From contig NZ_CP118615.1 in assembly GCF_028993575.1 (NCBI RefSeq), positions 1,364,001 to 1,428,000 of the forward strand: a DNA stretch of 64,000 nt, in the 5' to 3' direction. The DNA comes from Micromonospora cathayae (lineage in GTDB: Bacteria; Actinomycetota; Actinomycetes; Mycobacteriales; Micromonosporaceae). Below the pieces are notes generated by a model. The model was not told where the DNA came from, did not search any database, and saw only the letters and a list, made by a program, of their open reading frames with translations. Shown piece after piece: positions 1 to 12,094 of this stretch (positions are counted from its first letter, which is position 1; every line of letters begins with the position of its first letter). The translations under genes and the position numbers were made by a program.

Positions 1-1
1 G

Positions 2-1744
2 CGGGGCTCGATCCGGATGCGCGCGGTGGTCGAGGTCGAGGAGGACAAGCGGGGTCGTCCCTGCCTGGTGGTCAGCGAGCTGCCGTACCAGGTCAACCCG
101 GACAACCTGGCCGAGCGGATCGCCGAGCTGATCAAGGAGGGCAAGCTCGGCGGCATCGCCGACATCCGGGACGAGTCCTCCGGGCGTACCGGTATGCGGA
201 TCGTGCTGGTGCTCAAGCGCGACGCGGTCGCCAAGGTGGTGCTGAACAACCTCTACAAGCACACCCAGCTCCAGGAGACCTTCGGCGCGAACATGCTGGC
301 CCTGGTCGACGGGGTGCCGCGCACGCTGAACCTGGCCCAGTTCATCCGGTACTACGTCGAGCACCAGATCGAGGTGATCCGGCGGCGGACGGCGTTCCGG
401 CTGCGCAAGGCCGAGGAGCGGGCGCACATCCTGCGCGGTCTGTCGAAGGCGCTAGACGCGCTGGACGAGGTGATCGCCCTGATCCGGCGCTCGCCCACCG
501 TCGAGGACGCCCGGCAGGGCCTGATCCAGCTGCTGACCATCGACGAGATCCAGGCCACCGCGATCCTGGACATGCAGCTGCGCCGGCTGGCCGCCCTGGA
601 GCGGCAGCGGATCCTGGACGACCTGGCCAAGCTCGAGATCGAGATCGCCGACCTGAAGGACATCCTGGCGAAGCCGGAGCGGCAGCGGAAGATCGTCTCC
701 GAGGAGTTGGGCGAGATCGTCGCCAAGTGGGGCGACGAGCGGCGGACCAAGATCGTGCCGTTCGACGGCGAGGTCTCGATGGAGGACCTGATCGCCCGCG
801 AGGACGTGGTGGTGACCATCACCCGCACCGGGTACGCCAAGCGGACCAAGGTGGATCTGTACCGCTCGCAGCGGCGGGGCGGCAAGGGGGTCAGTGGCGC
901 CACGCTGCGGCAGGACGACATCGTCAGCCACTTCTTCGTATGCTCCACCCACGACTGGATCCTGTTCTTCACCAACAAGGGGCGGGTGTACCGGGCCAAG
1001 GCGTACGAACTCCCGGAGGCCAGTAGGGTGGCGAAGGGCCAACACGTGGCCAATCTGCTCGCCTTCCAACCGGAGGAGCAGATCGCACAGATCATTGAGA
1101 TCCCGGACTACCAGGTAGCGCCCTATCTGGTACTCGCCACGAAGAACGGCCTGGTGAAGAAGACGAAGCTCGAGGAGTTCGACTCCAACCGCTCGGGCGG
1201 CATCATCGCGATCAACCTGCGTGATGAGGACGAGCTGGTCGGTGCTGCCCTGGTCGCGCCCTCCGACGACCTGCTGCTGGTCTCGAAGAACGCCCAGGCG
1301 ATCCGGTTCAACGCGTCCGACGAGGCGCTGCGGCCGATGGGCCGGGCGACCTCCGGCGTGATCGGCATGCGGTTCACCGACGACGACGTCCTGCTCGCCA
1401 TGGAGGTCGTCCGGGAGGGCATGGACGTCCTGGTGGCGACGAACGGGGGATATGCGAAACGGACCCCCATCGAGGAATACCCGGTGCAGGGCCGGGGAGG
1501 TAAGGGCGTGTTGACTGCGAAGATCACCGAGCGACGCGGTGGTCTGGTCGGCGCTGTCGTGATCAATCCGGACGACGAGTTGTTCGCGATCACCAGCAAC
1601 GGTGGCGTCATCCGGACTCCGGTGAAGCCTGTACGCCGTACGCGTGATCGGAACACAATGGGGGTCAAGCTGATGGACCTCCCGGACGGCGTAACTATCG
1701 TGGCGATTGCTCGCAATGCCGACGAGCCTGACGAACAGGACTAG
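2..1744 (+). CDS. gyrA: DNA gyrase subunit A, C-terminal part (5' end outside window)
   Basis: The frame reads in from the left edge with no start codon inside the window and gives about 580 residues. GyrA breaks and rejoins DNA and, with GyrB, forms the cytoplasmic A2B2 gyrase that introduces negative supercoils. Visible are the end of the breakage-reunion core with its coiled-coil arm (roughly 100-730) and the DNA-wrapping beta-pinwheel domain. The GyrA box QRRGGKG lies at 869-889, and a degenerate later blade repeat, GRGGKG, at 1490-1507. The catalytic tyrosine and the quinolone-resistance region lie upstream of the window. The stop is 3 bases before the next gene, so the two are probably co-transcribed. 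gyrA places the window near the replication origin. Confidence 0.98.
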   Translation, partial: RGSIRMRAVVEVEEDKRGRPCLVVSELPYQVNPDNLAERIAELIKEGKLGGIADIRDESSGRTGMRIVLVLKRDAVAKVVLNNLYKHTQLQETFGANMLALVDGVPRTLNLAQFIRYYVEHQIEVIRRRTAFRLRKAEERAHILRGLSKALDALDEVIALIRRSPTVEDARQGLIQLLTIDEIQATAILDMQLRRLAALERQRILDDLAKLEIEIADLKDILAKPERQRKIVSEELGEIVAKWGDERRTKIVPFDGEVSMEDLIAREDVVVTITRTGYAKRTKVDLYRSQRRGGKGVSGATLRQDDIVSHFFVCSTHDWILFFTNKGRVYRAKAYELPEASRVAKGQHVANLLAFQPEEQIAQIIEIPDYQVAPYLVLATKNGLVKKTKLEEFDSNRSGGIIAINLRDEDELVGAALVAPSDDLLLVSKNAQAIRFNASDEALRPMGRATSGVIGMRFTDDDVLLAMEVVREGMDVLVATNGGYAKRTPIEEYPVQGRGGKGVLTAKITERRGGLVGAVVINPDDELFAITSNGGVIRTPVKPVRRTRDRNTMGVKLMDLPDGVTIVAIARNADEPDEQD

Positions 1745-1747
1745 TTG

Positions 1748-2626
1748 ATGACGGAGACACAGGCGAAGTCGGGGAACAAGGGGACCTCGGCCAAACCGGT
1801 CGACGAGGATGCCGCGAAGGGCGGTGCACCCGCGACCGGCCGCGCCGCTGTGGGCCGGGCCACGGTCCCCGCTGACGCGCCTGCCCCGAAGTTCACCCGG
1901 GCCCCGGGGATGACACCGCCGCCGGACAAGCCGGCCGCCGACGAGGCGGGCAAGGGCGACCGGACCGAGGCGCTCAGCGTCGACGCGCCGACATCGGCCG
2001 GGATGACACCGGTGGCGGGCGGTGCCCGTCCGGCGTCGACGACACAGCCGATCGCGACCCGGGCCGGCCAGGCGTCGACAGGTACCCAACCCCGGGTGAC
2101 GGCGCCCACCGCGCCGGACACCGCCCGTCCCGGCGCGGCCCGCCCGAACGGCGGCGGGTTGCCGCCGGGCGTCGGCGGGGCGTCGGCGGTCGGGGCCGCC
2201 CGGGTCAACGACGCGGTACGCGCGGCGCGCACCTCGGTCAGTTCCGCCGCGTCCCGTGGGCCGCGTCGGGCCCGGCTGAACCTCAAGCGGATCGACCCGT
2301 GGTCCGTGATGAAGTTCGCGTTCGCCGTCTCCGTAGTGCTGTTCATCGTCGTGGTGGTCGCCACCTCGGTGCTCTACCTCGCGCTGGACGCCATGGGCGT
2401 GTTCCAGAGCGTCAACGAGAGCCTCGCCGACCTGGTCAACGCCGGTGGCGGGCAGAGCAGCGACGGGTTCCAGATCACCGCCAAGGGCGTGATCCTCAGC
2501 TCGGCGCTGCTCGGGCTGGTCAACGTCGTACTGTTCACGGCGCTCGCCACGCTCGGGGCGTTCGTCTACAACGTCTGCGCCGACCTGGTCGGCGGGATCG
2601 AGCTCACCCTCGCCGAGCGGGACTGA
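1748..2626 (+). CDS. DUF3566 membrane protein (mycobacterial Rv0007 type)
   Basis: This 292-aa protein is the usual partner just downstream of gyrA in actinobacteria; its molecular role is unknown. Residues 1 to about 175 are low-complexity, rich in Ala, Pro, Gly and Thr, and probably disordered in the cytoplasm. The last ~115 residues form the DUF3566 domain with two membrane segments (around FAVSVVLFIVVVVATSVL and ILSSALLGLVNVVLFTAL). ATG at 1748 is chosen over the in-frame TTG at 1745 because AGGA in the gyrA tail sits about 6 bases before it. The gene is likely in an operon with gyrA. The following region has two hairpins that could end the transcript. Confidence 0.9.
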   Translation: MTETQAKSGNKGTSAKPVDEDAAKGGAPATGRAAVGRATVPADAPAPKFTRAPGMTPPPDKPAADEAGKGDRTEALSVDAPTSAGMTPVAGGARPASTTQPIATRAGQASTGTQPRVTAPTAPDTARPGAARPNGGGLPPGVGGASAVGAARVNDAVRAARTSVSSAASRGPRRARLNLKRIDPWSVMKFAFAVSVVLFIVVVVATSVLYLALDAMGVFQSVNESLADLVNAGGGQSSDGFQITAKGVILSSALLGLVNVVLFTALATLGAFVYNVCADLVGGIELTLAERD

Positions 2627-2662
2627 GCCACCCGCCCGTTCCCGGACGGGAACCGGGTCGAC

Positions 2663-2688
2663 TGGCCCGCTGCCGCGGGGGCGGGCCA
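2663..2688 (+). terminator. weak hairpin after the gyrA-DUF3566 operon
   Basis: TGGCCCGC at 2663-2670 pairs with GCGGGCCA at 2681-2688 across a 10-base G/C-rich loop. There is no T-run. It lies 36 bases after the DUF3566 stop and could act together with the stronger hairpin at 2702-2740. Confidence 0.4.
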
Positions 2689-2701
2689 GGAAACGCACCG
2701 G

Positions 2702-2740
2702 GACGCCGGGGCACCGCACGAATGCGGTCGCCCCGGCGTC
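2702..2740 (+). terminator. strong hairpin terminator after DUF3566
   Basis: GACGCCGGGGCACCGCA pairs with TGCGGTCGCCCCGGCGTC through a one-base bulge and a CGAA loop. This gives a stem of about 17 bp between the gyrA operon and tRNA-Ile. No T-tract follows, which is common in actinomycete terminators. Confidence 0.65.
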
Positions 2741-2834
2741 GTGCCTCCGGGTAGGTTCATCAGCGGTGGTAGCGGGCACCGACCCCGATTTGGGGACGGA
2801 TGCGCGGATGGGTTAACCTAGCTCGTCCGCATGC

Positions 2835-2908
2835 GGGGCTATAGCTCAGTCGGTTAGAGCGCAGAGCTGATAACTCTGAGGTCGCTGGTTCGATTCCAGC
2901 TAGCCCCA
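2835..2908 (+). tRNA. tRNA-Ile (anticodon GAT)
   Basis: The 74-nt cloverleaf has acceptor arms GGGGCTA and TAGCCCC. The anticodon stem is CAGAG/CTCTG around loop CTGATAA (anticodon GAT), and the T-loop is TTCGATT. The discriminator is A at 2908, and the next bases are CCG, so CCA is not fully encoded. The gyrA/tRNA-Ile/tRNA-Ala order is conserved in actinobacteria. Confidence 0.97.
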
Positions 2909-2951
2909 CCGCACACCGTCCGACGTACAGTCGAGCGTGAGGGGTCGCCCC

Positions 2952-3080
2952 ATGATCAAGAAGCTGCTGTTCCTGGTCGGCGTGGTTGGTGTAGCGGTTG
3001 TCGTGGCCCAGAAGATCAAGGCCTCGAACGACGAGCGCGCCCTGTGGCACGAGGCCACTACCGCTCCCGACCTGCGGTAA
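2952..3080 (+). CDS. DLW-39 family small membrane protein
   Basis: A 42-codon reading frame begins at ATG 2952 (MIKKLLFLVGVVG) and ends at TAA 3078-3080, between tRNA-Ile and tRNA-Ala. It has a basic N-terminus (IKK), one hydrophobic segment (about residues 5-19), then QKIKASNDERALWHEAT. The segment ending in LW-x-EAT at this exact location is the hallmark of the actinobacterial DLW-39 family, whose function is unknown. The tail reads ALW where the family name reads DLW. GTGAGGGGT about 10 bases upstream may serve as ribosome binding site. It is small enough to be missed by length-filtered gene finders. Confidence 0.75.
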   Translation: MIKKLLFLVGVVGVAVVVAQKIKASNDERALWHEATTAPDLR

Positions 3081-3114
3081 CGTTCCAGCGGCGGCGACTC
3101 CTCGCCGCCCACCC

Positions 3115-3190
3115 GGGGCCCTAGCTCAACTGGCAGAGCACTGCCTTTGCAAGGCAGGGGTTAGGGGTTCGAGTCCCCTGGGCTCCACCA
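3115..3190 (+). tRNA. tRNA-Ala (anticodon TGC)
   Basis: The acceptor arms are GGGGCCC and GGGCTCC (one G-U pair). The anticodon stem is CTGCC/GGCAG around loop TTTGCAA (anticodon TGC), and the T-arm is AGGGG-TTCGAGT-CCCCT. Discriminator A at 3187 is followed by an encoded CCA (3188-3190). The gene is intact and has no integrase or duplicated 3' end next to it. Confidence 0.97.
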
Positions 3191-3334
3191 GCACTTTCCT
3201 TGGTCGATCTCGGCCCCGAGTTCAGCCATCCGTACAGCCAAGCGGTTCACGCGGACGGATGTGCGAGCGCGGGAGAAGCGGCACCGACCGGCAAACCTCT
3301 GGACGATCCAGTTGTCCGGCTGCCAACCTGGGCC

Positions 3335-3670
3335 ATGCTGATCTACAAGATCCTTCTGCCTGCGGAATGGACTGAGTTCGAGGCCACTGGACTCTTCGAG
3401 GGCTCGCCGTTCGACCGCAGCAGCGGTTTCGTGCACTGTTCTTCCCGCCAGCAGGTGGGTGCCACCGCCGTGCGGGTGTTCGAGCAGGAGCCGGCACTCG
3501 TGGTCGCCGCTCTCGACACGAACCTGCTCGGAGATGCTGTGCGTTGGGAGGACGCTCCCGACGGCGGATCCTTCCCGCACGTGTACTCGGCTCTGCCCCT
3601 CAGCGCTGTTGCTGCGGTCTATCGGGTGGCCGGGGCATCGTCGGTGGACACGGTGCTGCCCGAGGACTAG
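3335..3670 (+). CDS. DUF952 domain protein
   Basis: This 111-aa protein starts MLIYKILLPAEW and matches the compact DUF952 family (PF06108), a soluble cytoplasmic fold of unknown activity. Conserved features seen are the YKI strand at the start, the FVHCSS segment around residues 33-38, a central ALVVAALD strand and the late FPHVYSALPL motif. The frame stays open upstream to 3200, but ATG 3335 is chosen because family homology begins there. The upstream stretch (3191-3334) looks non-coding. The closest annotated relatives are labelled glutathione S-transferase-like, which is not a safe function. Confidence 0.75.
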   Translation: MLIYKILLPAEWTEFEATGLFEGSPFDRSSGFVHCSSRQQVGATAVRVFEQEPALVVAALDTNLLGDAVRWEDAPDGGSFPHVYSALPLSAVAAVYRVAGASSVDTVLPED

Positions 3671-3721
3671 GTAGGTCCGTACCACCTCCTGCCGGACGGA
3701 AGGTGCGATAGGTTGCCCGGC

Positions 3722-4255
3722 ATGGCCGACCTCGGACCCGTCGACTGGCCACCTGCCCCGATCAGGACCGAACGGCTGGTGCTCCGTGAGCCGGAGGCCC
3801 GGGACCGTGCGGCGTTCATCGAGCTGTTCGCCTCGTCAGAGGTGGGCGCCTACATCGGTGGCCCCCGGCCGCAGGACGAACTCGAACGCGCGGTTCCCGA
3901 GGTACCCCGGCGACGCCCTGGCCTTTTCGTGGTCGATCTCGATGGGGCGATGATCGGCATGGTCACGCTGGACCGGCGCGACGCGGAGCGCCCTGGTCAC
4001 GTTCTTCCGGACGCCGGGAAGGTGGGACTCGGCTACCTGTTCCTGCCGACAGCGTGGGGACACGGATACGCCGTCGAGGCGTGCGCGGCGGCCCTCGACT
4101 GGTTCGCCGGCGTGCTTCCCGACGAGCCGGTGGTGCTCTGTACCCAGACCGCCAACGACCGCTCGATGCGTCTCGCGGCGAAGCTGGGGTTCACCGAGGC
4201 GGAGCGGTTCGAGGAGTACGGTGCCGAGCAGTGGTTTGGTGTGCGGTTGCCGTAA
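3722..4255 (+). CDS. GNAT family N-acetyltransferase (RimJ/RimL type)
   Basis: This 177-aa GCN5-related acetyltransferase would transfer acetyl from acetyl-CoA to an amine; the substrate cannot be told. The N-terminal IRTERLVLREPEARD strand-helix is typical of the RimJ/RimL subgroup. The acetyl-CoA binding region is around residues 100-125 (LGYLFLPTAWGHGYAVEA), where the usual Q/RGxGxG loop appears as WGHGY. The C-terminal NDRSMRLAAKLGFTEAE segment is the usual end of the fold. ATG 3722 was chosen over an in-frame TTG 9 bases upstream. It is convergent with the following methyltransferase gene. Confidence 0.82.
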   Translation: MADLGPVDWPPAPIRTERLVLREPEARDRAAFIELFASSEVGAYIGGPRPQDELERAVPEVPRRRPGLFVVDLDGAMIGMVTLDRRDAERPGHVLPDAGKVGLGYLFLPTAWGHGYAVEACAAALDWFAGVLPDEPVVLCTQTANDRSMRLAAKLGFTEAERFEEYGAEQWFGVRLP

Positions 4256-4271
4256 CGCCCGACCTGAGGGA

Positions 4272-4294
4272 GCCCGCCGTTCGAACGCGCGGGC
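4272..4294. terminator. bidirectional hairpin between convergent genes
   Basis: GCCCGC (4272-4277) pairs with GCGGGC (4289-4294) around the palindrome CGTTCGAACG. It lies between the stops of the acetyltransferase (+) and the methyltransferase (-). Confidence 0.5.
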
Positions 4295-4336
4295 CGGTGC
4301 GGTCAGCCGCTCTGCGCGGCGCGGAGACGGCGCGGC

Positions 4337-4945
4337 TCACCCTTCTGTTGCGACTGCCGCGATGGCGGCGTGTGGCCGATGGGTGCCGTCGGCGGGGCGC
4401 TGTAGGCGCTCGACTTCCGTGAATCCGGCTTGCGCCAGCCGCCGGGAGAACTCGTCGGCGGGCCAACGGTAGGCGGTCACGACCTTGTGGTCGAAGGCGG
4501 CGACCTCGTCTCCGACGAAGAAACCGAGCACCAACGCTCCGGCCGGCACCATCGCTCGCCGGAACTCCGCGAGCACACCGTCGAGATCGTCCGGTGGCAG
4601 GTGGATCAACGAGTACCAGGCGAGGATGCCGGTGACGGAGTGGTCGGCGACGGCCAGACTGTCCAGTGACCCGAGCTGGTAGTTGCCGCCTGGGTGGGCT
4701 GCCCGGGCATGGGCGATGAACTCGGGGACCAGGTCGATTCCCGTCGCGTCGACGCCCAGCGAGCGAAGGTGATCGGTGAGGTGTCCGGGCCCGCAGCCCA
4801 GGTCGAGTACCGGGCCGGGCCGACCCGCCAGATGTCGCCCGATGAAGGCGAGGTCGTCGGCGTGCACCTGCTGCCGGGTACCGAACAGCTCGACGTAGAG
4901 CTCCGCGACGGACGCGTACGCCTGCCGGACCTGCTTCGGGTTCAC
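4337..4945 (-). CDS. class I SAM-dependent methyltransferase
   Basis: This 202-aa Rossmann-fold methyltransferase has the SAM-binding motif I VLDLGCGPGHL at about residues 46-56. The motif II acidic residue is in GIDLVPEFIAHAR, and a LAWYSLIHLPP post-motif region follows. The methyl acceptor is unknown. The reading frame is open much further upstream (to 5392), but the domain begins with AYASVAELYVELFG, so GTG 4945 (GTG AAC CCG) is taken as start. No strong ribosome binding site precedes it, so the start is uncertain. The gene is divergent from the 92-aa gene at 5234. Confidence 0.8.
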   Translation of the reverse strand: MNPKQVRQAYASVAELYVELFGTRQQVHADDLAFIGRHLAGRPGPVLDLGCGPGHLTDHLRSLGVDATGIDLVPEFIAHARAAHPGGNYQLGSLDSLAVADHSVTGILAWYSLIHLPPDDLDGVLAEFRRAMVPAGALVLGFFVGDEVAAFDHKVVTAYRWPADEFSRRLAQAGFTEVERLQRPADGTHRPHAAIAAVATEG

Positions 4946-5233
4946 CGAGCGACCATAGGGTACGAATCGGGGGAGCAGGCTGAGGCCGGCGCGGGGCACC
5001 GCGGGGATTCTCGCCGATGTCCGGCAGGCCCCGGCACCAGGTGCGGCATCTTGGGGTTTCCGAGCAGGTCGACCGCCCAGGATGCCGCGAATCGTGTCGA
5101 CCACACCTACCTGACGTCGACCCACCCACCCGTCCCGACGCTCGGTACGCTCCGATGCACGGATGGGAGCTGCCGGACAGGCGATCGGCGTCGACGGATC
5201 GGCACCTGACCGGCGCAGGAGGGGGAACCGGGT

Positions 5234-5512
5234 ATGGCGGTCGAGCCGGAACCGGGTGTCGCCCCGGATGACCAGGACATCAGGTACCAGGGCGAACCGG
5301 TCATGCTGACCGTGGACGGGGAGAGGTTCCGGGTCCGGGTACGCGCCGACCACCCCGGTTCGTACGACTTCGACTGGCTGAGCGGGCCGCACGAGTACGG
5401 CTTCGGCTCCAGTAGCTCCGACCGTTCCCCGCTGAGCCGGGACGAGATGGTGCAGGCCATCCGCAACTTCCTGGCGGAGATCGACCCGGAGACCGGGTAC
5501 CTCGCGGAGTAG
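5234..5512 (+). CDS. conserved hypothetical protein (92 aa)
   Basis: I do not recognise a named family. The small acidic, soluble protein has an early strand-rich part (VMLTVDGERFRVRVR) and a C-terminal helix (RDEMVQAIRNFLAEIDP). It has no signal peptide or membrane segment. The start is well supported: ATG 5234 follows a near-perfect AGGAGGGGG ribosome binding site. It is divergent from the methyltransferase gene and ends 16 bp before the convergent membrane-protein gene at 5529. Confidence 0.6.
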   Translation: MAVEPEPGVAPDDQDIRYQGEPVMLTVDGERFRVRVRADHPGSYDFDWLSGPHEYGFGSSSSDRSPLSRDEMVQAIRNFLAEIDPETGYLAE

Positions 5513-5528
5513 CCGATGCCGTTCCGGC

Positions 5529-6164
5529 TCACTTGAACAGGTCGGCGACGACGAGGGCGAGGAAGATGAGGATCACCGCCTCGCTGACCAGCCAGGAGTG
5601 CGCGTTGGCCCAGTCCCGGATCCTGGGCAGCACGGCCAGGGCACGCTGACCGAGAACGAGCAGCGCCAGCAACGGAAGCGAGAGCAGCACCAGGGTCAGG
5701 ACGGTGAACGGCAGCAGGTGCCACCACGGCCGGTCGTGTCCGGCCAGGCTGGCCGCGACCGACAGCATGGTGGCCTGGTCACTGGGCATGGCGGCGAACA
5801 GCAGGAGGCCCAGCCCGAACGCGAATCCGGGTCGGGCCTCCTCCAGCCGGCCCATCCACTTCGGCGGCTGACTGTGCTTCCGCCGGGCGTACACCAGCAC
5901 CATCAGCATCAGCAGGACGACCAGGACCACCCAGTCGATCAGGTGCCGGGTCCGGTCACCGCCGGTGCCGTCGCCGGTGTGCCGTACCGCACGGAAGACG
6001 ACGTACCAGATCGTCAGGGCGACCACGACGGCGAGTGCGGCACCCGTCAGATAGGCGAGCGAACTGCGCTTCGCCGTCCGGCTGGAGGCCAGGAAGATCG
6101 CGGCGATGAGCTGAGGACCCGCGACCATCACCACGGCCAGCGGCAGGACGCTCAGCAGATTCAC
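5529..6164 (-). CDS. GAP family membrane protein (sulfolipid-addressing type)
   Basis: This 211-aa integral membrane protein has about six hydrophobic segments, starting LLSVLPLAVVMVAGPQLIA and ending SEAVILIFLALVVADLFK. The pattern, with a Pro-containing first segment and a PSDQATMLSVAASLAG region, matches the actinobacterial GAP/Sap family (PF11139). That family includes the mycobacterial sulfolipid-1-addressing protein and proteins tied to export of glycolipids; the cargo here is unknown. Start is GTG 6164 with an AAGGAGGAGG ribosome binding site. It is divergent from the 6258 gene. Confidence 0.75.
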   Translation of the reverse strand: MNLLSVLPLAVVMVAGPQLIAAIFLASSRTAKRSSLAYLTGAALAVVVALTIWYVVFRAVRHTGDGTGGDRTRHLIDWVVLVVLLMLMVLVYARRKHSQPPKWMGRLEEARPGFAFGLGLLLFAAMPSDQATMLSVAASLAGHDRPWWHLLPFTVLTLVLLSLPLLALLVLGQRALAVLPRIRDWANAHSWLVSEAVILIFLALVVADLFK

Positions 6165-6257
6165 CCGTCGACCTCCTCCTTCGACTGGGATTCTTCCGGG
6201 ACGAGGCGGTGCCGCACGGGGTTTCCGGTGACTTCGGCGTCGGCCATGCTGCGTGCC

Positions 6258-6638
6258 ATGACGGACGACCCTTCTTCACGTACCGTGCAGCTCTACTGTC
6301 GGATCGAGGTGCTGGTCACCGACCCGGACGCGGTCACCGGGCGGGCGGTCGCCGAGCTGCGGGCGGCCGACGTCGACTGGTCGACGGAGGAGGACGACCT
6401 CGACTCGGCCTGCGCCGAGCTGCGGGACAGTCTCACCACGTCACTCGCGTCGCTGGCAGACATCGGTCGGGTCGTCGACGACGTACCCGGGGTGGAGTTC
6501 CGGGGTGGCATCTGCTGGGCGGAGTCCGGGCCGCCCCGGGAGCCGTTCCCGCCGACGGATCGAGGCGTACCGGATCCGGGCGAGGCATGGGGCGGTGCAA
6601 CGGGGGTACCGAAATCTGTAACAACCCCCCGAAAGTAG
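6258..6638 (+). CDS. hypothetical protein (126 aa)
   Basis: No known domain is recognised. The protein is acidic, with a helical middle (VTGRAVAELRAADVDW, then DLDSACAELRDSLTTSL) and a Pro-rich C-terminal tail. It has no signal peptide or membrane segment. ATG 6258 is used; an in-frame ATG at 6246 would add four residues. It lies 13 bases before the CBS-domain gene, so the two may share a transcript. Confidence 0.5.
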   Translation: MTDDPSSRTVQLYCRIEVLVTDPDAVTGRAVAELRAADVDWSTEEDDLDSACAELRDSLTTSLASLADIGRVVDDVPGVEFRGGICWAESGPPREPFPPTDRGVPDPGEAWGGATGVPKSVTTPRK

Positions 6639-6651
6639 AGGTGTCATCGTC

Positions 6652-7071
6652 ATGCCGACCGCACGTGAACTCATGACCAACGACGTGACCTGCATCGGTG
6701 CGCAGGACGACCTGAAGACCGCCGCCCGCCGGATGGCCGAACTCGGCGTCGGTTCGCTGCCGATCTGCGGCACCGACAGCCGCCTGAAGGGCATGCTGAC
6801 CGACCGGGACATCGTGGTGCGGGTGCTCGCCGAGGGGCGGGACCCGGGCAGCGTCACCGCCGGCGAGCTGGCCCAGGGCGAGGCCGTCACCATCGGCGCG
6901 GACGACGACGCGGCCGAGATCCTGCGGACCATGGCCAAGCACAAGGTACGCCGGCTGCCGGTCGTCGACGGCCACGACCTCGTCGGCATCGTGGCGGTCG
7001 CCGACGTGGCCCGCTCGCTGCCGGAGCAGCCGGTGGGCGACCTGATCGAGGCGATCTCGGAGCACCACTGA
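6652..7071 (+). CDS. CBS-pair protein, Hrp1-like
   Basis: This 139-aa protein consists of two CBS domains and little else (about residues 5-60 and 70-130). Such stand-alone CBS pairs bind adenine nucleotides and act as sensors; mycobacterial hypoxic response protein 1 has this layout. Typical motifs are LPICGTDSRLKGMLTDRDI in CBS1 and VRRLPVVDGHDLVGIVAVAD in CBS2. GAGGTG precedes ATG 6652. A second, similar CBS pair is encoded at 15517-15942. Transcription probably ends at the hairpin at 7088-7118. Confidence 0.88.
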   Translation: MPTARELMTNDVTCIGAQDDLKTAARRMAELGVGSLPICGTDSRLKGMLTDRDIVVRVLAEGRDPGSVTAGELAQGEAVTIGADDDAAEILRTMAKHKVRRLPVVDGHDLVGIVAVADVARSLPEQPVGDLIEAISEHH

Positions 7072-7087
7072 CCGTTTCCGTGCCGAC

Positions 7088-7118
7088 GGTTCCCGACCAG
7101 GCCCGCCGGTCGGGAACC
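7088..7118. terminator. bidirectional terminator hairpin
   Basis: GGTTCCCGACC (7088-7098) pairs perfectly with GGTCGGGAACC (7108-7118) across a 9-base loop, between the convergent CBS (+) and P-type ATPase (-) genes. Confidence 0.75.
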
Positions 7119-7138
7119 CACCGGGACCCTCCCGGCGT

Positions 7139-11545
<4,407 letters not shown>

Positions 11546-11759
11546 GCGACGGTACGACCGGACAGCAGCCGGTCGGTGCCCCCGTCGCCGTCGTGTGCGC
11601 CGTACCCCATCTCGCCTCCCGCGCTCGCTTCCGGGCGGCTGGCTTCCCGCCCTCGGGTCCGTTATGCCCGTTGGCCGGGTGATTTTCCGGCCCGCGTCGG
11701 CATGATCCCGGTCGGCGGTGGAATGCCACGTCGACACCACGCCGACGGGGGAGGAACAG

Positions 11760-12011
11760 ATGCGGGAGACGGCGCGACACGAGGCACGCGAGACGGTCCG
11801 TTCGTACGAGCACCGGGTATCGGTTCCCCTGCTCGGCGAGGTGGCGCTCCCGCCGGACAAGGTCGCCTACTACGCGGGGATCGGGGTGCTGGCCGCGCTA
11901 CAGGTCATCGAGTGGCCGCTGGCCCTGGTGATCACCGCCGGGCACCTCCTCGCCGACCAGCACCTCTCCGGGCTGGCCGAGGGGGTGGGCGAGGCGCTGG
12001 AGTCGGCCTGA
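11760..12011 (+). CDS. small membrane protein divergent from the P-type ATPase
   Basis: This 83-aa protein has a charged N-terminus (RETARHEARETVRSYEHR), a strand-like VSVPLLGEVALPP segment, and one membrane helix at about residues 37-57 (YYAGIGVLAALQVIEWPLAL). I do not recognise a family. ATG 11760 follows a strong GGGGAGGAAC ribosome binding site. It shares a 214-bp upstream region with the ATPase gene, so co-regulation or a small accessory role for the pump is possible, but this is inference. Confidence 0.65.
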   Translation: MRETARHEARETVRSYEHRVSVPLLGEVALPPDKVAYYAGIGVLAALQVIEWPLALVITAGHLLADQHLSGLAEGVGEALESA

Positions 12012-12094
12012 CCGTCGGGTCCGTCCGGGTTGCCGGTGGGATTCCGGTCACCAGGGGTTGACCTGAAGCCGGGTTGAGGGCGCAGGGTGGGCGC